Origin: Palsa-504 sp963834685
GTDB taxonomy: Bacteria; Actinomycetota; Actinomycetes; Streptosporangiales; Streptosporangiaceae
Assembly: GCA_963834685.1 (NCBI GenBank)
Contig: CAWICW010000037.1
Location: 62,001 to 126,000, forward strand
Length of the DNA stretch: 64,000 nucleotides
Direction of reading: 5' to 3'
The notes under the pieces were generated by a model, which was given only the letters and a program-made list of their open reading frames with translations, had not been told where the DNA came from and ran no database searches. Shown one piece after another: positions 32,825-41,567 of this stretch. The translations under genes and the position numbers were made by a program. Within the stretch, counting starts at the first letter, position 1, and every line of letters begins with the position of its first letter.

Positions 32825-33742
32825 ATGCCTTCCGCTCGGCACATCCTCATCGTCAACTCCCGCAGCGTCCACCAGCCAGTGTTCGTGGTCGGCGCCCCGC
32901 ATTCGGGAGCGGACCTCATCGGCCGCGCGCTGAAGACGTCCGCGAGCTTTCACGTGACGATAGGACAGCCCAGCGTGCTGCGAGTGGTCTATGCCTTCGC
33001 CCGGCGCCCGTCCATATACCAGGGGCGCACGCAGGCCGCCGCCACGGTCATCAGGGATGCCTTCGCGCAGGGCTGGCAGGTCACCTCGCACAGCTGCCTG
33101 GAATGCAACCGCGAGTGCCGAGCCGCCGCCGGGCTGGCGGCCGATGCCGTGGGACCGTGCGTGGAACTGCGGGGCCTGGAGCGGTTCGGGGACGCGAGCC
33201 CGGACCTCATCTACTGCGCTGAGGCTCTCACCTACGCGTTTCCCGACGCGCGGATCATTCAGGTCATCAGGGATGGCCAGGACGTGGTGACCAGCATGCT
33301 CGCCGATCCCGTGGTCATGGCCTGGTTCCGGCCGAGCTTCGTGAACGTGGACACCGAATTCCCCAACCCGTTCTTCGGCATCGAGACCGAGGAGGACCGG
33401 GAGCTGTGGCCCAAGTTGTCGCCCGCGGCTCGGTGCGCGCTGCGCTGGCGCTGGTGCGTGCGCCTAGCCGCCAGGCTGCACCACAGCCTGTCGGCCGGCC
33501 AGCTGAAGACGATCAGGTATGAGGACCTGCTGAGCAAGCCCGACGAGGCCCTGGCCGAGCTCTCCCGCTTCAGCGGTACCACGGTGCCGGCGGCCGAGAT
33601 CCGCGACGTGGCCCGCACGGCCCGCCAGCGCGGCCGTCCCCGCCCGGCCGGGCCCTCGCTCAGCAAGGAGGACGCCGCCCAGATAGACAAGCTGGCCGGC
33701 GAGGAACTCCGCCGGCTCGGCTACTCCCTCCTCAGCCCCTAG
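32825..33742 (+). CDS. sulfotransferase family protein
   Basis: A 305-aa PAPS-dependent sulfotransferase-like protein. The 5'-phosphosulfate loop is replaced by the variant PVFVVGAPHSGADLIGRAL near residue 18, and the 3'-phosphate-binding segment is RIIQVIRDGQDVVTSML; KTIRYEDLLSKPDEALAEL is the third typical motif. It begins 8 nt after the deleted GH15 gene. The acceptor molecule is unknown. No signal peptide. Confidence 0.82.
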   Translation: MPSARHILIVNSRSVHQPVFVVGAPHSGADLIGRALKTSASFHVTIGQPSVLRVVYAFARRPSIYQGRTQAAATVIRDAFAQGWQVTSHSCLECNRECRAAAGLAADAVGPCVELRGLERFGDASPDLIYCAEALTYAFPDARIIQVIRDGQDVVTSMLADPVVMAWFRPSFVNVDTEFPNPFFGIETEEDRELWPKLSPAARCALRWRWCVRLAARLHHSLSAGQLKTIRYEDLLSKPDEALAELSRFSGTTVPAAEIRDVARTARQRGRPRPAGPSLSKEDAAQIDKLAGEELRRLGYSLLSP

Positions 33743-34410
33743 ACGGCTTGGCCGGCGAACTGGGTGTGGTACAGGTCGGCGTACAGGCCGCCGGCCGCGA
33801 GCAGCTCGGCGTGGGTGCCGTGTTCGATGATCTGGCCCCCCTCGACGACCAGGATCTGGTCGGCTTCGCGGATGGTGGACAGCCGGTGCGCGATGACCAG
33901 CGAGGTCCGGCCGGACAGCGCGCTCTTCAGCGCGCGCTGCACGGCGACCTCCGACTCGGAGTCCAGGTGCGCGGTCGCCTCGTCCAGCACGACCACGGAC
34001 GGGGCCTTCAGCAGTAGCCTGGCCAGGGCTACGCGCTGCTTCTCGCCGCCGGACAGGCGATAGCCCCGGTCGCCGACCACGGTGTCCAAGCCGTCGGGCA
34101 GGCTGGCGATCAGGTCCCAGATCTGGGCCGCCTCGCACGCCTCGATGAGCTCGAGTTCGGTGGCCCCGGGCCTTGCGTAGGTCAGGTTGGCCCGGATCGT
34201 GTCGTGGAACAGGTGCGCGTCCTGGGTTACTACGCCGACCACGTCGTGCAGCGACTCAAGCGTGACGTCCCTGATGTCGTGGCCGCCGATCCGTACCGTG
34301 CCCTGGTCCGGGTCATATAGCCGGGCCGCCAGGGAGGTGATCGTGGTCTTGCCGGCGCCCGACGGGCCGACCAGCGCGGTGAGCTGGCCGGACGGGGCGC
34401 GGAAGCTCAC
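33739..34410 (-). CDS. ABC exporter, nucleotide-binding part (separate frame)
   Basis: 223 aa containing Walker A GPSGAGKTTI, Q-loop VTQDAHLFHDTI, signature LSGGEKQRVALARLL, Walker B SVVVLDEATAHLD and H-loop IAHRLSTI, typical of the MsbA/MDL-type exporter group. It begins VSFRAPSGQ, in the middle of the first beta-sheet of an ATPase domain; the preceding strands are encoded at the end of the upstream gene in another frame. The GTG start overlaps the upstream TGA (GTGA), so it could be coupled translation, a frameshift mutation or a sequencing error. Confidence 0.8.
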   Translation of the reverse strand: MSFRAPSGQLTALVGPSGAGKTTITSLAARLYDPDQGTVRIGGHDIRDVTLESLHDVVGVVTQDAHLFHDTIRANLTYARPGATELELIEACEAAQIWDLIASLPDGLDTVVGDRGYRLSGGEKQRVALARLLLKAPSVVVLDEATAHLDSESEVAVQRALKSALSGRTSLVIAHRLSTIREADQILVVEGGQIIEHGTHAELLAAGGLYADLYHTQFAGQAV

Positions 34411-35639
34411 GTCGTGCAGGACTCCCGCCGCGGGGCCGGCCGCTCGGGTACGGGCAGCGCGATCGACTCCAGCGAGGCCAGCGACACCTCGCTCGCCGAC
34501 GGATAACGGAACGACACGTCGTCGAACTCGATCTCCGGCGCGACGGGCCCGTCTGCGAACTGCACCTTGGCGGGCAGGACCACCGCGTCCGGCCGCTCAG
34601 CGATCAGCGGCTTGAGATCGAGGACCTCGAACACCCGGTCAAAGCTGACCAGCGCGGTCATCACGCTGATCTGGACGTTGGACAGCTGGGCGACCGGGCC
34701 GTACACCCTGACGAGAAGCTGGGCCAGCGCGACCAGGGTGCCGACCTGCAGGGCACCGCGGACGGCCAGGGTGCCGCCGACCCCGTAGACCACCGCGGTC
34801 GCCAGCGCGGCGAGCAGTGACAGCGAGATGAAGAACACCGATCCGTACATGGACTGGATGACGCCGATGTCGCGCACCCGTCCGGCCCGCTCGGCGAAGA
34901 CCTCGGACTCCTCACGGGGACGGCCGAAGAGCTTGACCAGCATGGCACCCGCCACGTTGAAGCGCTCGGTCATGGTCGAGCCCATCGCCGCGTCGAGTTG
35001 CATCGACTCGCGGGTGAGCCGCTGCAGCTTGCGCCCGACGCGGCGGGCCGGGAACAGGAACAGCGGGATCAGCACCAGTGCGATGAGGCTGATCTGCCAG
35101 GACAGCAGGAACATGGTGACCAGGATCGCGCCCACGGTCAGGATGTTGGAGACCACCGAGGACATGGTGGAGGTGATCGCCTGCTGCGCGCCGATCACGT
35201 CGCTGTTGAGCCGGGAGACCAGCGACCCGGTCTGCGCCCGGGTAAAGAACGCGATCGGCTGCTGCTGCACGTGGCTGAACACCTCGGTGCGCAGGTCATA
35301 GATGAGCCCCTCGCCGATCCGAGAGGAATACCAGCGGATGGCGAAGCCGAGGAAGGCGTCGAACACCGCGACCACGGCGACCGCCGACGCGACGCCGATC
35401 ACGATGGCCAGGTCATGACCGAGGATCCCCTTATCGATGATCACCGCCAGCAGCAGCGGGTTAACCACCGTGATGAGGGCATCGAGGATGGTGACGATCA
35501 GGAACAGGGAGAGCCACAGCTTGTAGGGCTTGGCGTAACCTACGATCCGGCGGACGATTCCTGGCTTCAGCTTCTGCTGGGTCACCGACGGGTCCTGCCG
35601 GAAGGACCGCATCATGCTGATGTTCGCCCGCCCGTACAT
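34407..35639 (-). CDS. ABC exporter, transmembrane part
   Basis: 410 aa with six hydrophobic segments of a type I exporter (PYKLWLSLFLIVTILDALITVVNPLLLAVIIDKGI; FFTRAQTGSLVSRLNSDV coupling region; GTLVALAQLLVRVYGPVAQLSN), then the first strands of the ATPase domain (EIEFDDVSFRYP) up to residue ~395, after which the frame runs into TGA. Together with the next frame it gives 633 aa, the usual length of a single-chain exporter of this group. GGGAGG lies 11 nt before the ATG. Confidence 0.85.
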   Translation of the reverse strand: MYGRANISMMRSFRQDPSVTQQKLKPGIVRRIVGYAKPYKLWLSLFLIVTILDALITVVNPLLLAVIIDKGILGHDLAIVIGVASAVAVVAVFDAFLGFAIRWYSSRIGEGLIYDLRTEVFSHVQQQPIAFFTRAQTGSLVSRLNSDVIGAQQAITSTMSSVVSNILTVGAILVTMFLLSWQISLIALVLIPLFLFPARRVGRKLQRLTRESMQLDAAMGSTMTERFNVAGAMLVKLFGRPREESEVFAERAGRVRDIGVIQSMYGSVFFISLSLLAALATAVVYGVGGTLAVRGALQVGTLVALAQLLVRVYGPVAQLSNVQISVMTALVSFDRVFEVLDLKPLIAERPDAVVLPAKVQFADGPVAPEIEFDDVSFRYPSASEVSLASLESIALPVPERPAPRRESCTT

Positions 35640-35821
35640 GCCCTGGAAAACCTCCCGAGGGGCTCAATTCGTTCCCGTTCCGGGCCGGAACGCTATCAGC
35701 TAGCAGCGAACTGGGAATGCGGATTTACCCGGTGGCTGTCCGGGCGGGGTCCCGGCTGCCGTGAGTTCCACGGGTCCGGGCCGGTGCCACCGGGCGTGGC
35801 CTGCGCTATACCTGGGCCCTG

Positions 35822-36034
35822 CTACTGGCTACTGCGGGTTGCGCCGCCACGCCCGCGCAACGTCACTCCGGTCTCGGTGAGAATCCGGTGGATGAAACCG
35901 TAGGACCTTCCTGTCGAGGCCGCGAGGGAACGGATGCTCTCGCCGCTGTCGTACCTCTTGCCGAGAAGCGTCGCCAGCTTGCTACGATCCACACCGGTTA
36001 CCCGCGTGCCTTTCTTGAGCGTGGTCTCGGCCAC
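35822..36034 (-). CDS. small helix-turn-helix protein conserved in actinobacteria
   Basis: A 70-aa basic protein: KLATLLGKRYDSGESIRSLAASTGRSYGFIHRILTETGVTLRGRGG, a Hin/resolvase-type HTH with a glycine/arginine-rich end. The GTG at 36034 has GGAGGT 4 nt upstream; the GTG at 36040 would leave no space for it. I recall this small protein being highly conserved next to ABC-F genes in streptomycetes, as here. Target unknown. Confidence 0.8.
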   Translation of the reverse strand: MAETTLKKGTRVTGVDRSKLATLLGKRYDSGESIRSLAASTGRSYGFIHRILTETGVTLRGRGGATRSSQ

Positions 36035-36201
36035 TTGCACCTCCGTTTGCTGAAGTCAGGAGTGAGTTACTGATCCTCCTTCGCAATGATCAGGCATGAC
36101 CAGTGGATTGACTACCCAGATGAGCGCAAATGATCACTTATTTTTATCCGGCCATGCCGGAATCGTTGCCTTTGCCCGGAGAGCGCCCGGTCGGTAGGTA
36201 T
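36035..36201. promoter_or_regulatory. spacer between ABC-F and small HTH gene
   Basis: This 167-nt AT-richer region must carry the promoter of the small HTH gene. It has a TCCGGC-ATG-GCCGGA hairpin (36155-36169) next to TTATTTTTA. The T-run is on the wrong side for a terminator of the ABC-F gene, so its role is unclear. Confidence 0.35.
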
Positions 36202-37800
36202 TTACGCAAGTGCAACGAGATCTGCGAAATCCTCACTCCATGCGTCTTCTATGCCGTCCGGCAGGACGATAACGCGTTCTGGTGAAAGCGCCTCAACCGC
36301 ACCTTCATCATGTGTCACAAGCACTATCGCGCCGCGGAAGCCTCTCAGCGCGGCGAGAACCTCTTCCCGGCTGGCCGGATCGAGGTTGTTGGTCGGCTCG
36401 TCAAGCAGCAGCACGTTCGCGCCTGATACAACAAGAAGAGCGAGGGCGAGTCTCGTCTTCTCGCCGCCGGAAAGCACCCCCGCGGGCTTTTCCACGTCAT
36501 CGCCGGAGAACAGGAATGACCCGAGAACCTTCCGCTGCAGCGATTCGGTAAGGTCCGGCGCGGCGGTGCGCATGTGCGCCAGGACGGTGCGCTCAGTATC
36601 CAGCGTCTCATGCTCTTGGGCGTAATATCCAAGGCTGAGGCCGTGGCCTGGCGTGACTTTTCCGGTATCCGGAGTTTCCAGCCCGGCCAGCAGCCGGAGC
36701 AGGGTCGTCTTTCCGGCGCCGTTGAGGCCGAGCACCACCACCCGGCTGCCCCGGTCGACGGCGACGTCCACGCCGGAGAACACCTCGGTCGACCCGAAGG
36801 ACTTGGACAGGCCGCCGGCGGCCAGCGGAGTGCGGCCGCACGGCGCGGGCACCGGAAAGCGGAGCCTGGCCACCCGGTCCGCGGAGCGCTCGGCCTCGAC
36901 CCCGGCCAGCATCCGCTCGGCCCGGCGCTGCATGTTCTGCGCCGCCCGGGCCTTGGTGGCCTTGGCCCGCATCTTGTCGGCCTGCGTCATCAGCGCGCTC
37001 GCCTGCCGGCTCGCGTTGACCCGCTCTCGGCGGCGGCGGCGCTCGTCGGTCTCGCGCTGCTGCAGGTAGGCCTGCCAGCCCAGGTTGTACATGTCCAGAC
37101 AGGCCCGCTGCGCGTCCAGGTAGAACACCTTGTTGACCACGTCGGCCAGCAGCGCGACGTCGTGGCTGATCACCACCAGGCCGCCGCGATAGCTCTTGAG
37201 GTGGTCACGGAGCCAGATCACCGAGTCGGCGTCCAGGTGGTTCGTCGGCTCGTCCAGCAGCATGGTCCCGGAATCGGAGAACAAGATCCGGGCCAGCTCG
37301 ACCCGGCGCCGCTGGCCACCGGACAAGGTGTGCAGCGGCTGGTGCAGCACCCGGTCGGGCAAGCCCAGGCTGGCCGTGATCGCGGCGGCCTGTGATTCCG
37401 CGGCGTACCCGCCGAGCACCGCGAGCCGCTCCTCGAGCCGGCCGTACCGGCGGATGGCCTGGGCCGCGGCGCCGGAGTCGGGATCGGCCATCTGGGTTTC
37501 AGCGGCGCGCAGGTCAGCCCGGAGCTGATCGAGCCCGCGAGCCGACAGCACCCGGTCGATGGCCAGCGTATCCAGGTCCCCGGTGCGCGGGTCCTGCGGC
37601 AGGTACCCGACCGCGCCAGACCGGCGGACCGAACCGGCGGCCGGCTGGGCCTGCCCGGCCAGCACCTTAGCCAGCGTGGTCTTCCCAGCGCCGTTCCGGC
37701 CCACCAGGCCGATCCGATCCCCCGCGGTCACCTGGAACGACGCGCCGTCCAGCAGCAGGCGCGCGCCAGCCCGCAGTTCGATGTCGCTTGCCGCAATCAT
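36202..37800 (-). CDS. ABC-F family ATP-binding protein
   Basis: A 532-aa soluble protein with two ABC domains: Walker A GRNGAGKTT (~35) and GLNGAGKTT (~350), signatures LSGGQRRRVEL and LSGGEKTRLAL, Walker B MLLDEPTNHLD and LLLDEPTNNLD. The basic linker (RERVNASRQASALMTQADKMRAKATKARAAQ) is the ABC-F P-site tRNA interaction motif. No membrane part, so it acts on the ribosome as a translation or antibiotic-resistance factor. The last ~150 codons (36202-36660) have a clearly lower G/C third-position bias than the rest. Confidence 0.93.
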   Translation of the reverse strand: MIAASDIELRAGARLLLDGASFQVTAGDRIGLVGRNGAGKTTLAKVLAGQAQPAAGSVRRSGAVGYLPQDPRTGDLDTLAIDRVLSARGLDQLRADLRAAETQMADPDSGAAAQAIRRYGRLEERLAVLGGYAAESQAAAITASLGLPDRVLHQPLHTLSGGQRRRVELARILFSDSGTMLLDEPTNHLDADSVIWLRDHLKSYRGGLVVISHDVALLADVVNKVFYLDAQRACLDMYNLGWQAYLQQRETDERRRRRERVNASRQASALMTQADKMRAKATKARAAQNMQRRAERMLAGVEAERSADRVARLRFPVPAPCGRTPLAAGGLSKSFGSTEVFSGVDVAVDRGSRVVVLGLNGAGKTTLLRLLAGLETPDTGKVTPGHGLSLGYYAQEHETLDTERTVLAHMRTAAPDLTESLQRKVLGSFLFSGDDVEKPAGVLSGGEKTRLALALLVVSGANVLLLDEPTNNLDPASREEVLAALRGFRGAIVLVTHDEGAVEALSPERVIVLPDGIEDAWSEDFADLVALA

Positions 37801-37904
37801 GATTCAGCTGCTCCTGTGAAACGGACGGAAACGGACAGACCTCTCCCCTTGAGCGTCTCCTTAGTCCGTCGTCAGCAGCACGCCCTCTAGTGTACGGGAC
37901 CGGC

Positions 37905-38603
37905 TCAGGTAGGGCTATCGGATTCCGGCTCGGTCAGGCGGATGCGGATGGCCCCGAAGGCACGCGGAGTCTCCTTCAGCACGGTCAGCCGCGGGTCGGG
38001 AACGGTGAGGAACCGGTCGGCGGCCAGGCCCAGGTAGGGCGCCAGCCGCGGATCGCCGCGCAGCCTGGCGATGGACCGCTTGTCCCCGCCCAGGACCAGC
38101 GCGTCCAGGCGGTACGGGCCGAAGATCGTGGTCGCGGCGTCGGCGGCGGCCCGCAGCGCGGTCACGGCCTGGTTCTCCCGGCGCCGGGCGAAGCGGTGCT
38201 GGGACCAGCCGCCTGCCGCGCTCCGGCCGTGCACCAGCCGGCTGCCGGTCTTCGAGCTCACCAGCCGTGACGGCGAGCCGGTGAAGACGCCTATGGCGTA
38301 GCCGCCCAGCCGGACCAGCAGCACGCCGACGGTTCGCTCGGCCGTGGCATGAGCCACGATCGCCGCGGAGGCCGCCGCCACCGGGTCGCCCTCCTCCCCC
38401 GATTCCGTCCGGGACAGCGGCGGGAACGGCGGATGGCATTCGGCCGCGACTCCGTCCGCGGCCGTGAACGTGACGGTCGTGCCCGCCGCATCGCCCGATA
38501 CGGACCCGGCGCCGTGACGGTCGGTGAACGTGAGGATCCAGGACACCAGGCGCTCCGGCGGAACATCCAGCCAGCGACCGCCCCCCGCCGCAGGATTCTT
38601 CAT
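37905..38603 (-). CDS. acVLRF1 family peptidyl-tRNA hydrolase (Vms1-like release factor)
   Basis: A 232-aa protein related to the catalytic domain of eukaryotic Vms1/ANKZF1 and eRF1. It hydrolyses peptidyl-tRNA on stalled or split ribosomes. Key residues: GYAIGVFTGSPSRLVSSKTGSRLVHGRSAAGGWSQHRFARRRENQ, where the Gln after GGWS is the catalytic GxxQ-type residue, and a following eRF1-domain-2-like part (LVLGGDKRSIARLRGDPRL). It lies 104 nt downstream of, and parallel with, the ABC-F gene start region; functional linkage is inferred. Confidence 0.88.
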   Translation of the reverse strand: MKNPAAGGGRWLDVPPERLVSWILTFTDRHGAGSVSGDAAGTTVTFTAADGVAAECHPPFPPLSRTESGEEGDPVAAASAAIVAHATAERTVGVLLVRLGGYAIGVFTGSPSRLVSSKTGSRLVHGRSAAGGWSQHRFARRRENQAVTALRAAADAATTIFGPYRLDALVLGGDKRSIARLRGDPRLAPYLGLAADRFLTVPDPRLTVLKETPRAFGAIRIRLTEPESDSPT

Positions 38604-38642
38604 GTGGATCTCCGCCCAGGCGGAGCCGTTCTACATCCGGGC

Positions 38643-39047
38643 TCAGATGTTGAAGCCGAGGGCGCGGAGCTGCTCGCGTCCGTCCTCGGTGATGTGCTCC
38701 GGACCCCACGGCGGCATCCACACCCAGTTGATGCGGAAGTCGGCCACCACTCCGTCGAGCGCGTCCCGGGCCTGATCCTCGATCACGTCGGTGAGCGGGC
38801 AGGCCGCGCTGGTCAGGGTCATGTCGATGGTCGCCACCCGCTCGGCGTCGACGTCGACGCCGTAGACCAGGCCGAGGTCCACCACGTTGATGCCGAGCTC
38901 GGGGTCCACCACGTCACGCAGGGCTTCGAGCACGTCCTCCTGCTCGGGCGTGAGCTCGGTGATGAGCTCGGCACTCGCCTCCGGCTCAGGGTCCTGGGTC
39001 GCCGTGTCCTGGGTCGCCGTGTCCTGGGTCGTCGTGTTCTCCGTCAT
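38643..39047 (-). CDS. sufT: SufT-like iron-sulfur cluster assembly factor (MIP18/DUF59)
   Basis: A 134-aa protein whose core (LRDVVDPELGINVVDLGLVYGVDVD, LTSAACPLTDVI with the functional Cys, WVWMPPWGPEHI) is the MIP18-type domain that helps Fe-S insertion. Last gene of the suf operon, ATGA overlap with sufU. The N-terminal 25 residues hold three TQDTA-like units encoded by a 15-nt tandem repeat, probably an unstructured tail. Confidence 0.92.
   Translation of the reverse strand: MTENTTTQDTATQDTATQDPEPEASAELITELTPEQEDVLEALRDVVDPELGINVVDLGLVYGVDVDAERVATIDMTLTSAACPLTDVIEDQARDALDGVVADFRINWVWMPPWGPEHITEDGREQLRALGFNI
38998..39046 (-). repeat. 15-nt tandem repeat (three units) in sufT
   Basis: On the plus strand GTCCTGGGTCGCCGT occurs twice in tandem and a third time with one change. 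It encodes the TQDTA repeats at the SufT N-terminus. Copy number could vary by slippage. Confidence 0.75.
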
Positions 39048-39499
39048 CGTCCTACCTCCATGGCCTTGGCGGTCGCGTCCTTCCATGCCATCCAGCCCAG
39101 CAGCGCGCACTTGATCCTGGCCGGGTACTTGGACACGCCCGCGAACGCCACCGCGTCCTCCAGCACGCCCTCATCGGGTGATCCTTCGCCCTTGGACCGC
39201 ATGAGCCCGAGGAACGCCTGGCTGATCGTCATGGCCTCGGCCACCGGCTTGCCGATGACCAGGTCGCTCATGACCGACGCGCTGGCCTGGCTGATGGAGC
39301 AGCCGAGCGCGTCATAGGAGATGTCCTCGACCACCGGCTCGCCGTCGACGTCCTTGAGGGTGACCCGCAGCGTCACCTCGTCGCCGCAGACCGGGTTGAC
39401 GTGATGCACTTCGGCGTCGAACGGCTCCCGCAGCCCCTTGTGGTGAGGGCTGCGGTAGTGATCCAGGATGATCTGCTGGTACATCGACTCGAGCTGCAT
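39044..39499 (-). CDS. sufU: SufU iron-sulfur scaffold/sulfur acceptor
   Basis: A 151-aa zinc-containing protein that accepts sulfur from SufS. Ligands: Cys in NPVCGDEV with the following Asp, Cys in YDALGCSIS, and Cys in RIKCALLGW. Start chosen at ATG 39499, behind AGGAGGTGA; MQLESMYQQIILDHYR is the family start. Fourth-last position in the suf operon, followed with ATGA overlap by sufT. Confidence 0.95.
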   Translation of the reverse strand: MQLESMYQQIILDHYRSPHHKGLREPFDAEVHHVNPVCGDEVTLRVTLKDVDGEPVVEDISYDALGCSISQASASVMSDLVIGKPVAEAMTISQAFLGLMRSKGEGSPDEGVLEDAVAFAGVSKYPARIKCALLGWMAWKDATAKAMEVGR

Positions 39500-39531
39500 C
39501 ACGTCACCTCCTAACACGGAACGGGGGCCGC

Positions 39532-40809
39532 CTATTGCCGGGCGCCGAAGAAGCGCTGGGCGTAGCGGATGCCGTCGGCCAGCGCGTCGACCTCGGCGTG
39601 GCTGTTATACACGTAGAACGTCGCCCGGGTGCTGGCCTGCACGCCCAGGGCCCGGTGCAGCGGCCAGGCGCAGTGGTGGCCGGTGCGCACCGCGACGCCC
39701 AGTTCGTCGAGCACCTGGCCCACGTCGTGCGGGTGGACGCCTTCCACGTCGAACGCCACCGCGCCGCCCCGGTCCTTGGTGGTGTCCGGGCCGAGGATGC
39801 GCACGCCGTTGATCTCGCGCAGCACGTCGAGCGCGTGCGCGGTCAGCGACTCCTCGTGCGCGGCGACGGCGGCCATGCCCAGGCCGCTGAGGTAATCCAC
39901 GGCGGCGCCCAGGCCCGCGGCCTCGGCTACGGCGGGCACGCCCGGCTCGAACCGCTGCGGCGGGGGCAGGAACGTGCTGCCCTCCATCCGCACGACCTCG
40001 ATCATCGAGCCGCCGGTCAGGAAGGGCGGCATGGCCTCGAGCAGCTCGGCCCGGCCGAACAGCACGCCGATCCCGTACGGGCCGAGCATCTTGTGCCCGG
40101 AGAAGGCCAGGAAGTCCACGCCGAGCGCGGCCACGTCGACCGGCTGGTGCGGCACCGACTGAGCGGCGTCGGCCAGGACCAGCGCGCCCTTGTCGTGCGC
40201 GGCGCTCGCGATCTCGGCCACCGGCGGGATGGTGCCCGTGACGTTGGACTGGTGGGTCACCGCGACGAGCTTGGTGCGGCCGGTGATCATGCGGTCCAGG
40301 CGGTCCAGGTCGAGCCGGCCGTCGGGGGTGACGCTGAGCCAGCGCAGCGTGGCGCCGGTCCGCTCGCACAGCTGCTGCCAGGGGACGAGGTTGGCGTGGT
40401 GCTCCATCTCGGTGATCAGGATCTCGTCGCCGGGCAGCACCCGGAAGCGCTCGGGGCCGCCAGCCGAGGTGGCGTTGCTCAACGCGTAGGCGACCAGGTT
40501 GATCGCCTCGGTGGCGTTCTTGGTGAACACCACCTCGCCAGCGTCGGCGCCGATGAACGCGGCGACCGTGGCCCGGGCGCCCTCGTAGACGTCGGTGGCT
40601 TCCTCGCCGAGCAGGTGGGTGCCGCGGTGCGCCGCGCCGTTGTGCAGCTCGTAGAATGACCGCTCGGCGTCCAGCACCTGGACCGGCTTCTGCGAGGTCG
40701 CGCCGGAGTCCAGGTAGATCAGCGGGTTGCTGTTGCGCACCGTCCTGGCCAGCGCCGGGAAGTCGGCCCGGATCGCCTCGACGTCGAGGGGCTCCGGGAA
40801 CTCACTCAT
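39532..40809 (-). CDS. sufS: cysteine desulfurase SufS
   Basis: A 425-aa PLP enzyme that mobilises sulfur from cysteine for Fe-S synthesis. PLP-lysine in FSGHKMLGPYGIG; catalytic cysteine in RTGHHCAWPLH; N-terminus IRADFPALARTVRNSNPLIYLDSGATSQKP is that of group II desulfurases. ATGA overlap with sufC. It could also feed FdhD, encoded elsewhere in the window. Confidence 0.96.
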   Translation of the reverse strand: MSEFPEPLDVEAIRADFPALARTVRNSNPLIYLDSGATSQKPVQVLDAERSFYELHNGAAHRGTHLLGEEATDVYEGARATVAAFIGADAGEVVFTKNATEAINLVAYALSNATSAGGPERFRVLPGDEILITEMEHHANLVPWQQLCERTGATLRWLSVTPDGRLDLDRLDRMITGRTKLVAVTHQSNVTGTIPPVAEIASAAHDKGALVLADAAQSVPHQPVDVAALGVDFLAFSGHKMLGPYGIGVLFGRAELLEAMPPFLTGGSMIEVVRMEGSTFLPPPQRFEPGVPAVAEAAGLGAAVDYLSGLGMAAVAAHEESLTAHALDVLREINGVRILGPDTTKDRGGAVAFDVEGVHPHDVGQVLDELGVAVRTGHHCAWPLHRALGVQASTRATFYVYNSHAEVDALADGIRYAQRFFGARQ

Positions 40810-41567
40810 GCGGGGACTCCGAGGAACTTCTCGTAGCCCTCGTTCTCCAGGCGTTCGGCCAGCTCGGGGCCGCCTTCCTCGACGATCCGCCCACCCACGA
40901 ACACGTGCACGAAGTCGGGCTTCACCAGTCGCAGGAGCCGGGGGTAGTGGGTGATCAGCAGGACCGCGTGGCCGGGCTGGCCGCGGAACCGGTTGATGCC
41001 GTCGGCCACGACCTTGAGCGCGTCGATGTCCAGGCCGGAGTCGGTCTCGTCGAGCACCGCGACCTTCGGGTTGAGCAGCTCGAGCTGGAGGATCTCGTGC
41101 CGCTTCTTCTCCCCGCCGGAGAAGCCCTCGTTCAGGTTGCGCTCAGCGAAGGCCGGGTCCATGGACAGCGCCGCCATCGCGGCCCGCAGTTCCTTGACCC
41201 AGTCACGCAGCTTGGGCGCCTCGCCCCGCACCGCCGTGACCGCGGTCCGCAGGAAATTCGACACCGTGACCCCGGGCACCTCGACCGGGTACTGCATGGC
41301 CAGGAACAGCCCGGCCCGGGCGCGCGAGTCCACGGTCATGGCCAGCACGTCCTCACCGTCCAGGGTGACGCTGCCCTTGGTGACCAGGTACTTCGGATGG
41401 CCGGCGATCGCGTAGGCCAGGGTGGACTTGCCCGAGCCGTTCGGGCCCATGAGGGCGTGGGTCTCCCCCTCGGCGACGATCAGGTCCACGCCGCGCAGGA
41501 TCTCCCGGTGCACGCCAGGGCTCTCCTCCACGCTGACGTGCAGGTCGCGGATCTCGAGGGTGGCCAC
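40806..41567 (-). CDS. sufC: Fe-S assembly ATPase SufC
   Basis: A 253-aa ABC ATPase of the SufBCD scaffold complex. Walker A GPNGSGKSTLAYAIAGHPKY, signature FSGGEKKRHEILQL, Walker B VAVLDETDSGLDIDAL, H-loop LITHYPRLL. The DETDSGLD sequence is diagnostic of SufC. GTG start, overlapping the Rieske gene stop by 1 nt (TAGTG). Confidence 0.97.
   Translation of the reverse strand: MATLEIRDLHVSVEESPGVHREILRGVDLIVAEGETHALMGPNGSGKSTLAYAIAGHPKYLVTKGSVTLDGEDVLAMTVDSRARAGLFLAMQYPVEVPGVTVSNFLRTAVTAVRGEAPKLRDWVKELRAAMAALSMDPAFAERNLNEGFSGGEKKRHEILQLELLNPKVAVLDETDSGLDIDALKVVADGINRFRGQPGHAVLLITHYPRLLRLVKPDFVHVFVGGRIVEEGGPELAERLENEGYEKFLGVPA

Noticed and set aside
36145..36170. Rho-independent terminator of the ABC-F gene
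   Set aside because: The TCCGGC/GCCGGA stem is followed on the ABC-F sense strand by A-rich, not T-rich, sequence.
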